From assembly GCF_001984155.1 (NCBI RefSeq), contig NZ_MTQO01000053.1, positions 806,001 through 870,000 on the forward strand: a DNA stretch of 64,000 bases. Reading direction: 5' to 3'. The position numbers and the translations under genes are program-made. Of the stretch, positions 1 through 7,519 are shown piece after piece. This stretch comes from Actinosynnema sp. ALI-1.44. Its GTDB lineage: Bacteria > Actinomycetota > Actinomycetes > Mycobacteriales > Pseudonocardiaceae. Positions within the stretch are counted from its first letter, which is position 1. Every line of letters begins with the position of its first letter. Under the pieces are notes generated by a model. The model worked only from the letters and a program-made list of their open reading frames with translations. It was not told where the DNA came from and made no database searches.

Positions 1-336
1 GTGCTGCTCGCGTGGCTGTTCGTCGGCCGCAAGGACGTGCCGGTGGTCAAGCCCGCGAGGGTGTCGCCGGTCGTCAAGGCCGCCCGCGCGGACCTGTACG
101 GCAACCACCTCAACGAGGCCTTGGTCTCCAGGCCGGGTACCTGGCTGGCCCGCGCGCTGGTCTACGTGGACAACAAGGGCGTCGACGGCCTGGTGAACGG
201 GATCGCGGCGTCGTTCGGCGGTAGCTCCGGCAGACTGCGCCGGCTGCAGACCGGGTTCGTGCGTTCGTACGCGCTGAGCATGCTGGCGAGCGGGATCCTC
301 GTGGTCGCCGCGCTGCTGATGGTGAGGTTCTCCTGA
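1..336 (+). CDS. nuoL: NADH-quinone oxidoreductase subunit L, C-terminal part (5' end outside window)
   Basis: This is the last 111 residues of the large antiporter-like membrane subunit of respiratory complex I, which helps couple NADH oxidation to proton export and menaquinone reduction. The frame is open from base 1, so the GTG at position 1 is probably internal and the gene begins upstream. The visible part has a cytoplasmic stretch with the NuoL-like segment ADLYGNHLNEA near residue 31, then a final membrane helix at about residues 90-110. Its TGA overlaps the nuoM ATG by one base (TGATG), which suggests coupled translation. The assignment rests mainly on the position directly ahead of clear nuoM and nuoN genes. 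Confidence 0.85.
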   Translation: MLLAWLFVGRKDVPVVKPARVSPVVKAARADLYGNHLNEALVSRPGTWLARALVYVDNKGVDGLVNGIAASFGGSSGRLRRLQTGFVRSYALSMLASGILVVAALLMVRFS

Positions 337-1937
337 TGAACACCCAACCCGCTGCGATGATCGCGGGTACCTCCGGCGGCGGCTCGGGCCTGCTGCTCGC
401 GCTGCTGCTGTTGCCGCTGCTCGGCGGCATCGTGGTGGCGTTCCTCAAAGACGACCGGATGGCCAAGCTGACCGCGCTGACGGTCTCCCTGGTCGAGCTG
501 GTCCTGGTCGTCCCGGCGTGGATCACGTACGTGCCCAACGGGTCCCGGATCCAGTTGGCGCTGTCGGTGGACTGGATCCCGAACTTCGGCATCCACTTCT
601 CGCTGGGCATCGACGGCATCGCGCTGACGATGATCGCGCTGATCGGCATCCTCACGCCGATCGTGATCGGCGGCTCGTGGGCCGACAAGCTGCCGGAAGG
701 CCGTGGCGCGGCGGGGTTCTACTCGCTGCTGCTGGTGATGCAGACGGGCATGGTCGGCGTGTTCGCCGCGACCGACGTGTTCCTGTTCTACGTGTTCTTC
801 GAGGCAGTGCTGGTCCCGATGTACTTCCTGGTCGGCCGCTTCGGCGGGCCGCGCAGGCAGTACGCGGCGATGAAGTTCTTCCTGTACTCGCTGCTCGGCG
901 GGTTGATCATGCTCGCGTCGGTGATCGGCCTGTACGTGGTCAGCAAGGACTACAACAACGGTGTCGGCACGCTGGACTGGCAGACGCTGTCGACCGTGAT
1001 GGACCAGGCGCCGCTGAGCACCCAGATCTGGCTGTTCCTCGGTTTCTTCGTGGCCTTCGCGATCAAGGCGCCGCTGGTGCCGCTGCACACCTGGCTGCCG
1101 GACGCCACCGCGGAGGCCCCGATCGGCACGGGTGTCCTGCTGGTCGGTGTGCTGGACAAGATCGGCACGTTCGGGTTCCTGCGTTACTGCCTGCCGTTGT
1201 TCCCGGCGGCCAGCAAGGAACTCGCGCCGCTGGTGTTGATCCTCTCGGTGCTCGGCATCGTCTACGGCGCACTGCTCGCGGCGGGCCAGAACGACATGAA
1301 GCGGTTGATGGCGTACATCTCCATCGCCCACTTCGGGTTCATCGGCCTGGGCATCTTCGCCTTCTCGACGCAGTCGATCGCGGGTTCGGCGCTGTACATG
1401 GTCAACCACGGTCTGGCGACCGGAATGCTGTTCCTGGTCGTGGGCATGGTGATCGCCCGCGGCGACTCGCGGTCGATCCGCGACTACGGCGGTCTGGCGA
1501 AGCTGACGCCGGTGCTGGCGGGCCTGTTCCTGTTCGCCGGTCTGGCCGCGCTGTCGTTGCCGGGCCTGAACTCGTTCGTCAGCGAGTTCCTGGTGCTGGT
1601 CGGGTCGTACCCGAACGCGCCGGTCTACGCGATCATCGGCGCGGTCGGCATGATCCTCGCCGCGGCCTACGTGCTGTGGGCCTACCAGCGGGTCTTCCAG
1701 GGCCCGGTGCGCGGCAACGCGTTGGTGGGCTTGAGCGGCGGGCCGGGCACGGCGGGTGATCCGGCCAAGGCCTCGATCGCGGACCTGGGTGTGCGCGAGA
1801 AGGTCGTCCTGGCCCCGCTGGTCGTCCTGATCATCTTCCTGGGCTTCTACCCCGCGCCGGTGTTGGACGTGCTCCAGCCGACGGTGGACGCAACGCTGCA
1901 GTCGGTCGGCCTGGCCGACCCAGTGGGAGGCAAGTGA
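336..1937 (+). CDS. nuoM: NADH-quinone oxidoreductase subunit M
   Basis: Proton-pumping membrane subunit of complex I, with 533 residues and about 14 hydrophobic segments, a usual NuoM length. Visible family motifs are the helix with the essential glutamate (FFEAVLVPMYFLVGRFGGP, about residues 150-170), KAPLVPLHTWLPDATAEAP with its channel lysine, and the loop lysine in NDMKRLMAYISIAHFGF. The ATG overlaps the nuoL stop by one base. NuoN follows after one base with a GGGAGG ribosome site inside the end of this gene, so nuoL-M-N are one operon end. Confidence 0.97.
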   Translation: MNTQPAAMIAGTSGGGSGLLLALLLLPLLGGIVVAFLKDDRMAKLTALTVSLVELVLVVPAWITYVPNGSRIQLALSVDWIPNFGIHFSLGIDGIALTMIALIGILTPIVIGGSWADKLPEGRGAAGFYSLLLVMQTGMVGVFAATDVFLFYVFFEAVLVPMYFLVGRFGGPRRQYAAMKFFLYSLLGGLIMLASVIGLYVVSKDYNNGVGTLDWQTLSTVMDQAPLSTQIWLFLGFFVAFAIKAPLVPLHTWLPDATAEAPIGTGVLLVGVLDKIGTFGFLRYCLPLFPAASKELAPLVLILSVLGIVYGALLAAGQNDMKRLMAYISIAHFGFIGLGIFAFSTQSIAGSALYMVNHGLATGMLFLVVGMVIARGDSRSIRDYGGLAKLTPVLAGLFLFAGLAALSLPGLNSFVSEFLVLVGSYPNAPVYAIIGAVGMILAAAYVLWAYQRVFQGPVRGNALVGLSGGPGTAGDPAKASIADLGVREKVVLAPLVVLIIFLGFYPAPVLDVLQPTVDATLQSVGLADPVGGK

Positions 1938-1938
1938 C

Positions 1939-3507
1939 GTGCTGGCTCTACAACCACCACAACAGGCACCGATCGAAGCGCCGCAGATCGAGTACTCGGC
2001 GATCCTGCCGATCCTGATCCTGCTCGGCGCGGCCTGTGTCGGCGTGCTGATCGAGGCGTTCGTGTCCAAGGCGAACCGGTGGGCGGCGCAGGTGACGCTG
2101 TCGCTGCTGGCGATCCTGGGCGCGGGCGTGGCGTTCATCGTCTACGTCACGGACAACCCGCCGCAGCGCGGTCTGACCACGCTGTACAAGACCATCGCGG
2201 TCGACAGGCCTGCCCTGTTCCTGTGGGGCACGTTGTTGGCACTGGGTCTCGGCGCACTGCTGCTGATCGCGGACCGGACGATCGAGCGAGGCGGCGCGTT
2301 CGTGGCACAGGCCGGTATCCGGCCGGGCACGATCCAGGACCGCGTGCAGGCGGCGTCCGGCGGCATGCAGACCGAGGTCTTCCCGCTGACGATGTTCGCG
2401 TTGTCCGGGATGATGGTCTTCTGCGCGGCCAACGACCTGCTGACGATGTTCATCGCGCTGGAGGTGCTCAGCCTCCCGCTGTACCTGATGTGTGGCCTGG
2501 CCAGGCGGCGCAGGCTGATCTCGCAGGAGTCGGCGGTCAAGTACTTCCTGCTCGGCGCGTTCGCCTCGGCGTTCTTCCTCTACGGACTGGCGTTGCTGTA
2601 CGGCTACGCGGGTTCGGTGAAGCTGGCCGACATCGCCAACGCGGCGGCGGGTTCGGCGGCGTCCGACACGTTGCTGTTCGCGGGCTTCGGTCTGCTGGTG
2701 GTCGGCCTGCTGTTCAAGGCGTCGGTCGGTCCGTTCCACGCCTGGACGCCGGACGTGTACCAGGGTGCGCCGACGCCGATCACGGCGTTCATGGCGGCCT
2801 GCACGAAGGTCGCCGCGTTCGGTGGGATCCTGCGCGTGCTGACGGTCGGCTTCGAGTCGACAAGCTGGGAATGGCGCGGCGTGCTGTGGGTCGTGGCGAT
2901 CGCCTCCATGGTGATCGGCGCGGTGCTCGGCCTGACGCAGACCGACGTGAAGCGCATGCTGGCGTACTCGTCGATCGCACACGCGGGCTTCCTGCTCGTC
3001 GGTGCGCTGGCGCTGCGTCCGGAAGGCCTGTCGGGCACGCTGTTCTACCTGCTGACCTACGGCTTCACCACGCTGGCCGCGTTCGGCGCGGTGAGCCTGG
3101 TGCGTGACTCGTCCGGTGAGGCGACGCACCTGTCGCAGTGGGCGGGCCTGGCCAAGCGGTCGCCGGTGCTGGCCGCGGTGTTCACGTTCCTGCTGCTCGC
3201 GATGGCGGGTATCCCGCTGACGAGCGGGTTCGTGGGCAAGTTCGTGGTGTTCTCGGCCGGTATCCAGGACGGGATGACGCCGCTGGTGGTGATCGCCCTG
3301 CTGGCCTCGGCCGTGGCGGCGTTCTTCTACCTGCGGGTGATCGTGTTGATGTACTTCAGCGAACCGGCGCCGGATGGCCCGACCGTGACCGTGCCTGGCA
3401 CGTTCACGACCGCGGCCATCACCCTCGGCGTGCTCGTCACGCTGATCCTCGGGGTCGTGCCCGCCTTCGCGTTGGACTGGGCGGGAACGGGGACGTTCGC
3501 CTTCTAG
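1939..3507 (+). CDS. nuoN: NADH-quinone oxidoreductase subunit N
   Basis: Third antiporter-like subunit of complex I, 522 residues, with about 14 membrane helices. Recognisable segments are the loop SVGPFHAWTPDVYQGAPTP and the lysine-bearing TQTDVKRMLAYSSIAHAGF. The GTG start lies one base after the nuoM stop and 8 bases after GGGAGG (1925-1930). It is the last gene of the nuo operon. Its stop overlaps by 4 bp the stop of the convergent gene at 3504-3818, and a strong hairpin sits 17 bases downstream. Confidence 0.97.
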   Translation: MLALQPPQQAPIEAPQIEYSAILPILILLGAACVGVLIEAFVSKANRWAAQVTLSLLAILGAGVAFIVYVTDNPPQRGLTTLYKTIAVDRPALFLWGTLLALGLGALLLIADRTIERGGAFVAQAGIRPGTIQDRVQAASGGMQTEVFPLTMFALSGMMVFCAANDLLTMFIALEVLSLPLYLMCGLARRRRLISQESAVKYFLLGAFASAFFLYGLALLYGYAGSVKLADIANAAAGSAASDTLLFAGFGLLVVGLLFKASVGPFHAWTPDVYQGAPTPITAFMAACTKVAAFGGILRVLTVGFESTSWEWRGVLWVVAIASMVIGAVLGLTQTDVKRMLAYSSIAHAGFLLVGALALRPEGLSGTLFYLLTYGFTTLAAFGAVSLVRDSSGEATHLSQWAGLAKRSPVLAAVFTFLLLAMAGIPLTSGFVGKFVVFSAGIQDGMTPLVVIALLASAVAAFFYLRVIVLMYFSEPAPDGPTVTVPGTFTTAAITLGVLVTLILGVVPAFALDWAGTGTFAF

Positions 3508-3818
3508 GCGCTGATCAACCTTCGCGGGTCCGGCCAGACTGAGAACTGGTCGGACCCGCTTTGGCATATGGAGACGGTGTGGATGTAGTCGTCGGGCTCG
3601 TCGTCCTCGTCGAGCGTGGTGAGCTCGGCGCTGTACAGCGCGGGTTCGCGGTTTCCGGGTAGCAGGAACTCCAGTGCCCACGCCGTGAGCCCGCTCGCGA
3701 GCGCTTCGATGCCGCCCGCCGCGGGGATGACCTGGGTTTGCCTGACGATCTCGTAGTGGGTGACGCGGCTGTCCCGCTTGCGCAGTTCGAACAGGGTGTA
3801 AGCGTATCGAGTAGTCAT
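3504..3818 (-). CDS. Small protein of unknown function, divergent from the XRE/DUF397 pair
   Basis: A 104-residue protein with no family that I recognise. The ATG at 3816-3818 is chosen because GGAGGG (complement of 3824-3829) precedes it by 5 bases, and because the frame further upstream would run into the divergent regulator. It starts MTTRYAYTLFELRKRDSRVT, is mixed alpha/beta in character, acidic towards its C-terminus (TTLDEDDEPDDYIHTVS), and has neither signal peptide nor membrane helix. It is transcribed away from the XRE regulator, with a near-perfect palindrome between them, so joint control is likely. Small proteins beside XRE/DUF397 pairs are common in actinomycetes, but the role is unknown. 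Confidence 0.7.
   Translation of the reverse strand: MTTRYAYTLFELRKRDSRVTHYEIVRQTQVIPAAGGIEALASGLTAWALEFLLPGNREPALYSAELTTLDEDDEPDDYIHTVSICQSGSDQFSVWPDPRRLISA
3524..3559. terminator. Hairpin ending the nuo operon, embedded in the convergent gene
   Basis: Arms GCGGGTCCGGCCAG (3524-3537) and CTGGTCGGACCCGC (3546-3559) pair over 14 positions with a single G.U, around an 8-base loop. It begins 17 bases after the nuoN stop, as expected of a rho-independent terminator without a strong U tract. It also lies within the last codons of the opposite-strand gene 3504-3818. Confidence 0.7.
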
Positions 3819-3836
3819 TGGTACCCTCCGTGCTTG

Positions 3837-3854
3837 ATAGTGAGCGCTCAGTAT
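3837..3854. promoter_or_regulatory. Palindromic operator candidate between the small gene and the XRE regulator
   Basis: TGAGCGCTCA (3841-3850) is a perfect 10-bp palindrome. With its flanks ATAG and GTAT it forms an 18-bp palindrome with one mismatched pair. Just beyond lie TATC/GATA repeats (TATCGCTGATA at 3852-3862, then GATAAGTATC at 3859-3868). It sits between divergent starts at 3818 and 3895, the usual place for an autoregulatory XRE site. Binding is inferred. Confidence 0.5.
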
Positions 3855-3894
3855 CGCTGATAAGTATCTACGAGGCAATCCACGGACGGGTGAC

Positions 3895-4746
3895 ATGACA
3901 CCGACATCCAGCACTGTGCAGGCGTGGGAGCTGGGCATACGCCTGAAGGAACGACGCGAGGAACTGGGGATGACCGCTGCGGCAGCGGGAAAGGCAACCG
4001 GACTTGGGGGCACCAACCTGTCGGCGATAGAGACCGGTAAGCGCAAGTTGCCCCCTTTTCGGATGGCGGACATCGCGGAGGTCTACGGGTTGACCGACCA
4101 GGAGATGTTCCCTTTGGAGGCACTTCGAGCGGGCGCGGATCGTCGTGAGTGGTACCACGACTACAGCCTCATCTATTCGGATGAGTTCATCAGGTTCCTC
4201 GGACTTGAATCCGGGGCGGTCGGTGTCCGGAACTACGAAGGCGAAGTCATCCCCGGCCTACTGCAGACCGCGGATTACGCCAAGGCCATGATCAAGGGCG
4301 GCGGGCCCTACATCCGGCCTGTGGAAGTGGATGTTCGAGTGGAATCCCGGATGCTCCGCCAAGACCGGTTGGTCGGTGAGTGCCCGCTCAGGCTGTCGGC
4401 AGTGGTTGGTGAGGCAGCCTTGCGGCAGCAGGTGGGTGGTCGGGGAGTCATGCGTGGGCAGCTGAAGCGGCTCGCGGAGATGGCCGTCGGATCGGTTGAT
4501 GTCCGGGTCATGCCATTCAGCGCCGGTGCGCATCCCCTGATCGGCAACTCGGCGATCCTGCTCAGCTTCCTGTCACCCCGGCTGCCTGACCTCCTTTGGC
4601 AGGAAACTGTTACCTCGCAGACCATCGTCGACAAGCGCAGTAAGCTCCTGGAAGTATCTGCCAGCTTCGACCACGCTATGGAGCGTGCGTTGAGTCACGC
4701 GGACTCGATGGCGCTCATCCGCCGAGTGCTCAAGGAGTTGGAATGA
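3895..4746 (+). CDS. XRE-family regulator with C-terminal DUF5753 domain
   Basis: A 283-residue protein with an N-terminal helix-turn-helix (about residues 14-70, including LKERREELGMTAAAAGKATG and LSAIETGKRKLP) and a C-terminal DUF5753-type region (about 95-280; note YEGEVIPGLLQTADYAKAM). This is the layout of the Streptomyces BldB/WhiJ-type regulatory pairs, in which the XRE protein is coupled to a small DUF397 partner. The DUF397 gene follows with an ATGA overlap. The targets are unknown. The palindrome at 3837-3854 is the obvious candidate operator. Confidence 0.88.
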   Translation: MTPTSSTVQAWELGIRLKERREELGMTAAAAGKATGLGGTNLSAIETGKRKLPPFRMADIAEVYGLTDQEMFPLEALRAGADRREWYHDYSLIYSDEFIRFLGLESGAVGVRNYEGEVIPGLLQTADYAKAMIKGGGPYIRPVEVDVRVESRMLRQDRLVGECPLRLSAVVGEAALRQQVGGRGVMRGQLKRLAEMAVGSVDVRVMPFSAGAHPLIGNSAILLSFLSPRLPDLLWQETVTSQTIVDKRSKLLEVSASFDHAMERALSHADSMALIRRVLKELE

Positions 4747-4919
4747 CACGTGGGTGGTTCAAGTCCAGCCGCAGCAATCCCAACGGCGCCTGCGTCGAGA
4801 TCAACCTCGACGACCCTCAATTCGTGCGCGTCCGGGACAGCAAAAATCCCACTTCCGGTGAGCTTCGCCTCCCTCCCATTGCCTGGCGGAGTGCCTTGCG
4901 CCACGGTCTGACTACCTGA
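4743..4919 (+). CDS. DUF397 family small protein
   Basis: A 58-residue protein, read directly from the sequence. It begins MTRGWFKSSRSNPNGACVEI and contains VRVRDSKNPTSGELRLPP and IAWRSAL. The W.KSSRS, G.CVE and VRDSK..SG blocks are the hallmark of DUF397, the usual partner of DUF5753-containing XRE regulators. Its ATG overlaps the regulator's TGA (ATGA), indicating coupled translation. In characterised pairs the small protein modulates or antagonises the regulator. Here that is inference. Confidence 0.88.
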   Translation: MTRGWFKSSRSNPNGACVEINLDDPQFVRVRDSKNPTSGELRLPPIAWRSALRHGLTT

Positions 4920-4988
4920 CCAGTGTTGTCGCGCTCGCTGCGTTTACGCTGGAGGGGCTGGTAACACTGCTGCGGGAGCGACGACGAC

Positions 4989-6008
4989 GTGACAGCCGAA
5001 CAAACGCCTGCCGTTCCTGGCTCGGGCCTGCCTCTGGGCCTGAGTGCTGCTGACCCTGACCTGGTGCGAGCCGTCGGCGTCGCCCTCTCCGATGTCGAGA
5101 AGATCCTGCACGGGGTCGCCGACAGCGAGGTCTCCTTCATCGACGAGGCAGCGTTGCACCTGGTCAACGCGGGCGGCAAGCGTTTTCGCCCGTTGTTCAC
5201 CCTGATTTCCTCGCATGTCGCGGACGGGCCATTGCCCGAGGTCATCACGGCCGCCGCGTCCGTGGAGCTGGTGCACCTGGCCACGCTGTACCACGACGAC
5301 GTGATGGACGAGGCGACCATGCGCCGCGGCGCGGACAGCGTGAACGCCAAATGGGACAACACCATCGCCATCCTGACCGGGGACTTCCTGTTCGCGCACG
5401 CGTCCGGCCTGGTCGCCGACCTCGGCACCGACGCGGCCCGGATCATCGCCGAGACGTTCTCCGAGCTGGTCACCGGCCAGATGCGGGAGACCGTCGGCCC
5501 GGCGGCCGGTGAGGACCCGGTCGAGCACTACCTGTCGGTGATCGGCCAGAAGACCGGTTCGCTGATCGCGACCGCCGGTCGCTACGCGGGCATGTTCTCC
5601 AACGCCACGGCCGAGCAGACCGAGGCGTTGCACTGCTACGGCAAGATCATCGGTGCCGCGTTCCAGATCTCCGACGACATCATCGACATCGCGTCCCCCG
5701 CGGCGGAGTCGGGCAAGACCCCTGGCACCGACCTGCGGGAAGGCGTCAAAACCCTGCCGATGATCCACGCGCTCGGGCAGCCGGGCAACGACCGCCTCGC
5801 CGAACTGCTCGCGGGGCCGATCTCCGACGACGCCGAGGTGGCGGAAGCACTCGACCTGCTGCGGAACTCCACAGGTCTGCAGCAGGCACGCCAGACGCTG
5901 GAGGAGTACGCCGAGCGCGCGCACACGGCGCTGGCCCCGCTGCCTTCAGGCGCTGCTCGTGACGCTCTGGAGCTGCTGACGCGTTATGTCATCGAGCGGA
6001 CTCGCTGA
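4989..6008 (+). CDS. Polyprenyl diphosphate synthase (trans-prenyltransferase)
   Basis: Chain-elongating prenyltransferase that condenses isopentenyl diphosphate onto an allylic diphosphate. It has 339 residues, normal for the family. The substrate motif GGKRFRP (62-68), the first aspartate-rich motif DDVMD (103-107) and the second DDIID (229-233) are intact. The bulky residue ahead of the first motif (LYHDD) fits a long-chain product. Position directly after the nuo operon suggests it makes the menaquinone side chain, as proposed for mycobacterial grcC1, but the chain length cannot be read from the sequence. Start is GTG at 4989. The next gene is 71 bases downstream. Confidence 0.9.
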   Translation: MTAEQTPAVPGSGLPLGLSAADPDLVRAVGVALSDVEKILHGVADSEVSFIDEAALHLVNAGGKRFRPLFTLISSHVADGPLPEVITAAASVELVHLATLYHDDVMDEATMRRGADSVNAKWDNTIAILTGDFLFAHASGLVADLGTDAARIIAETFSELVTGQMRETVGPAAGEDPVEHYLSVIGQKTGSLIATAGRYAGMFSNATAEQTEALHCYGKIIGAAFQISDDIIDIASPAAESGKTPGTDLREGVKTLPMIHALGQPGNDRLAELLAGPISDDAEVAEALDLLRNSTGLQQARQTLEEYAERAHTALAPLPSGAARDALELLTRYVIERTR

Positions 6009-6079
6009 GTCTTGAGACGGTGATCTCGCCGGGCCCGTAGGGTGGAATCCGAGGGTGAGGTCCACGAGGGAGCAAGTGC

Positions 6080-7441
6080 ATGCAGATCTTCGGTCAGGTC
6101 TGGCTCTGGAGCCTGGGCTCCTTTCTCCTCGGGGTGTTGTTCACCTGGTTACTGCTGGTCAACCCGGCACGCAAGCGGGTGACCGAGCTGGAGGAGGCGG
6201 CCACGCGCCAGCCACTCGAACCCCGTGACGCCCGGGAGAACCACCTGCCGACGCGGGTGGCCGAGCCGGTGCGCCAGCCGGGCGTCAACGAGACGGACCG
6301 CTTCCTCGACGATCTCTTCGACGCGCCCAAGCCACCTGTGGCCCAGCCGCCGCTCCTGCCGCCCCCGCCTCCTCCGTCCGGCTCGCCGCCCCCGACGGCG
6401 ACGCTCTTCCAGCCGCTCGCCGCGCCTCCCGAGGTGCAGGCCGAGCCGCGTCCGCAGTCGTTCTCGTCCCGTCTGGACCCGGTGGCGCCGCCGGAACCGC
6501 CGATTCCCGACGAGAGCGACACGGAGCTGTCGGACACCCCGTTCCGGGAGTTCACCGAGAGCACGACGGTGTTCGTCCCACCGGCGGGTGTGCTGATCCC
6601 GGAGAAACCGGAGTCGGCAGGGCCGGGCGACGACTGGTTCGCGAAGGAAGAGGACCCCGATCCGCACCTGATCACGGACGTCGACGACGACGAGCAGGTC
6701 GACGCGAGCGGGACGATCTTCACCCAGCACACCACGCCGATCCCGGACGAAGTGATCCGCTCGCTGGACAACGAGAACCACGAACCAGCACCGGAACCCG
6801 CGCATGCCCACGAGCAGCCGGAGCCCGCGCACTCCTACGAGCAGGCACAGCCCGCCCACTCCTACGAATCGCAGGACACGGCGCCGGAACCCGCGCACTC
6901 CTACGTCTCGTCGGAGCCCGAGCCCACGCACCACTACGACTCGCAGCCATCGGCGCCCGAGGCGACTTACTCCTACGAGCCCGAGCCCGCGCGCCACGTC
7001 GACGCCCAGGAGTCCCTGGCCGCACCTGTGCAGCACTACGAGGCTCATGTGCCCGCAGCGGAAGCCGTGCACCACTACGAGCCGGAACTGCCCGAGCCGG
7101 AGATCGAGCTCACCCAGCGCTTCGAGGCGCCGCCTGCCGCGGCGCCGCAGGAGGACCTCGGCCGGTCGCTGTTCGAACCTGTCGTTCCGGTGGCCGAACA
7201 GGCCGCTGCCGCGGAATCCGCGGCGCAGGGCGAGTTCGTGCCGCCTGGCCCGTTCGGTCCGGGCTCGGCCATGCCGCTGCCCGGTGGCGGTGCGCCGGCT
7301 CCGGAGTTCGGCGTCAAAGCGAGCGTGACTGCGCTGCGTTACTGCACACAGGACAATCCGCAGTTTGACCGGATTGTTGCGGAGGTGTGGTTCCGTACTC
7401 CCAGCGACGCGGAGCGTGTCGGTTTTCGTGTCCTGTCATAG
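6080..7441 (+). CDS. Membrane-anchored Pro/Glu-rich repeat protein with a sunset-like C-terminal domain
   Basis: A 453-residue protein with one N-terminal membrane helix (about residues 5-27), then a long Pro/Glu/Ala-rich region. This includes about ten degenerate repeats ending in H.Y[ED] (about 235-350). A short C-terminal domain follows (about 410-453) with VKASVTALRYCTQDNPQFDR and IAEVWFRTPSDAERVGFR. That ending resembles the 'sunset' domain found at the C-terminus of other actinobacterial proteins; this is recognition by eye. The ATG at 6080 has GAGGGAG 7 bases upstream. The topology could be an anchor with a flexible spacer presenting the terminal domain. Function unknown. Confidence 0.72.
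   Translation: MQIFGQVWLWSLGSFLLGVLFTWLLLVNPARKRVTELEEAATRQPLEPRDARENHLPTRVAEPVRQPGVNETDRFLDDLFDAPKPPVAQPPLLPPPPPPSGSPPPTATLFQPLAAPPEVQAEPRPQSFSSRLDPVAPPEPPIPDESDTELSDTPFREFTESTTVFVPPAGVLIPEKPESAGPGDDWFAKEEDPDPHLITDVDDDEQVDASGTIFTQHTTPIPDEVIRSLDNENHEPAPEPAHAHEQPEPAHSYEQAQPAHSYESQDTAPEPAHSYVSSEPEPTHHYDSQPSAPEATYSYEPEPARHVDAQESLAAPVQHYEAHVPAAEAVHHYEPELPEPEIELTQRFEAPPAAAPQEDLGRSLFEPVVPVAEQAAAAESAAQGEFVPPGPFGPGSAMPLPGGGAPAPEFGVKASVTALRYCTQDNPQFDRIVAEVWFRTPSDAERVGFRVLS
6780..7125 (+). repeat. Degenerate coding repeat region (EPAHSYE-type units)
   Basis: Within the gene 6080-7441, about ten units of roughly 9-13 codons follow one another, each ending in a His-x-Tyr-Glu/Asp-like core: EPAHAHE, EPAHSYE, QPAHSYE, EPAHSYV, EPTHHYD, EATYSYE, EPARHVD, APVQHYE, EAVHHYE, ELTQRFE. 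The units have diverged at DNA level, so this is an old expansion. Confidence 0.75.
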
Positions 7442-7519
7442 GTTTTCGGATTCCGAGGCCCGTTCGGATACCCCCAATGTCGGAGTGACTCGCGCCATAC
7501 GGTCCGTTACGGTTCTGCC

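Noticed and set aside
162-2138. A 658-codon minus-strand frame over nuoM (and a similar one at 1948-3681 over nuoN)
   Set aside because: Composition is that of an antisense frame of GC-biased membrane-protein code (runs of Arg, Gln, Asp, His). The plus-strand genes are unambiguous complex I subunits.
6780-7125. Tandem DNA repeat or CRISPR-like array
   Set aside because: Units are degenerate, in frame and variable in length within a coding sequence. There are no constant repeats with unique spacers anywhere in the window.
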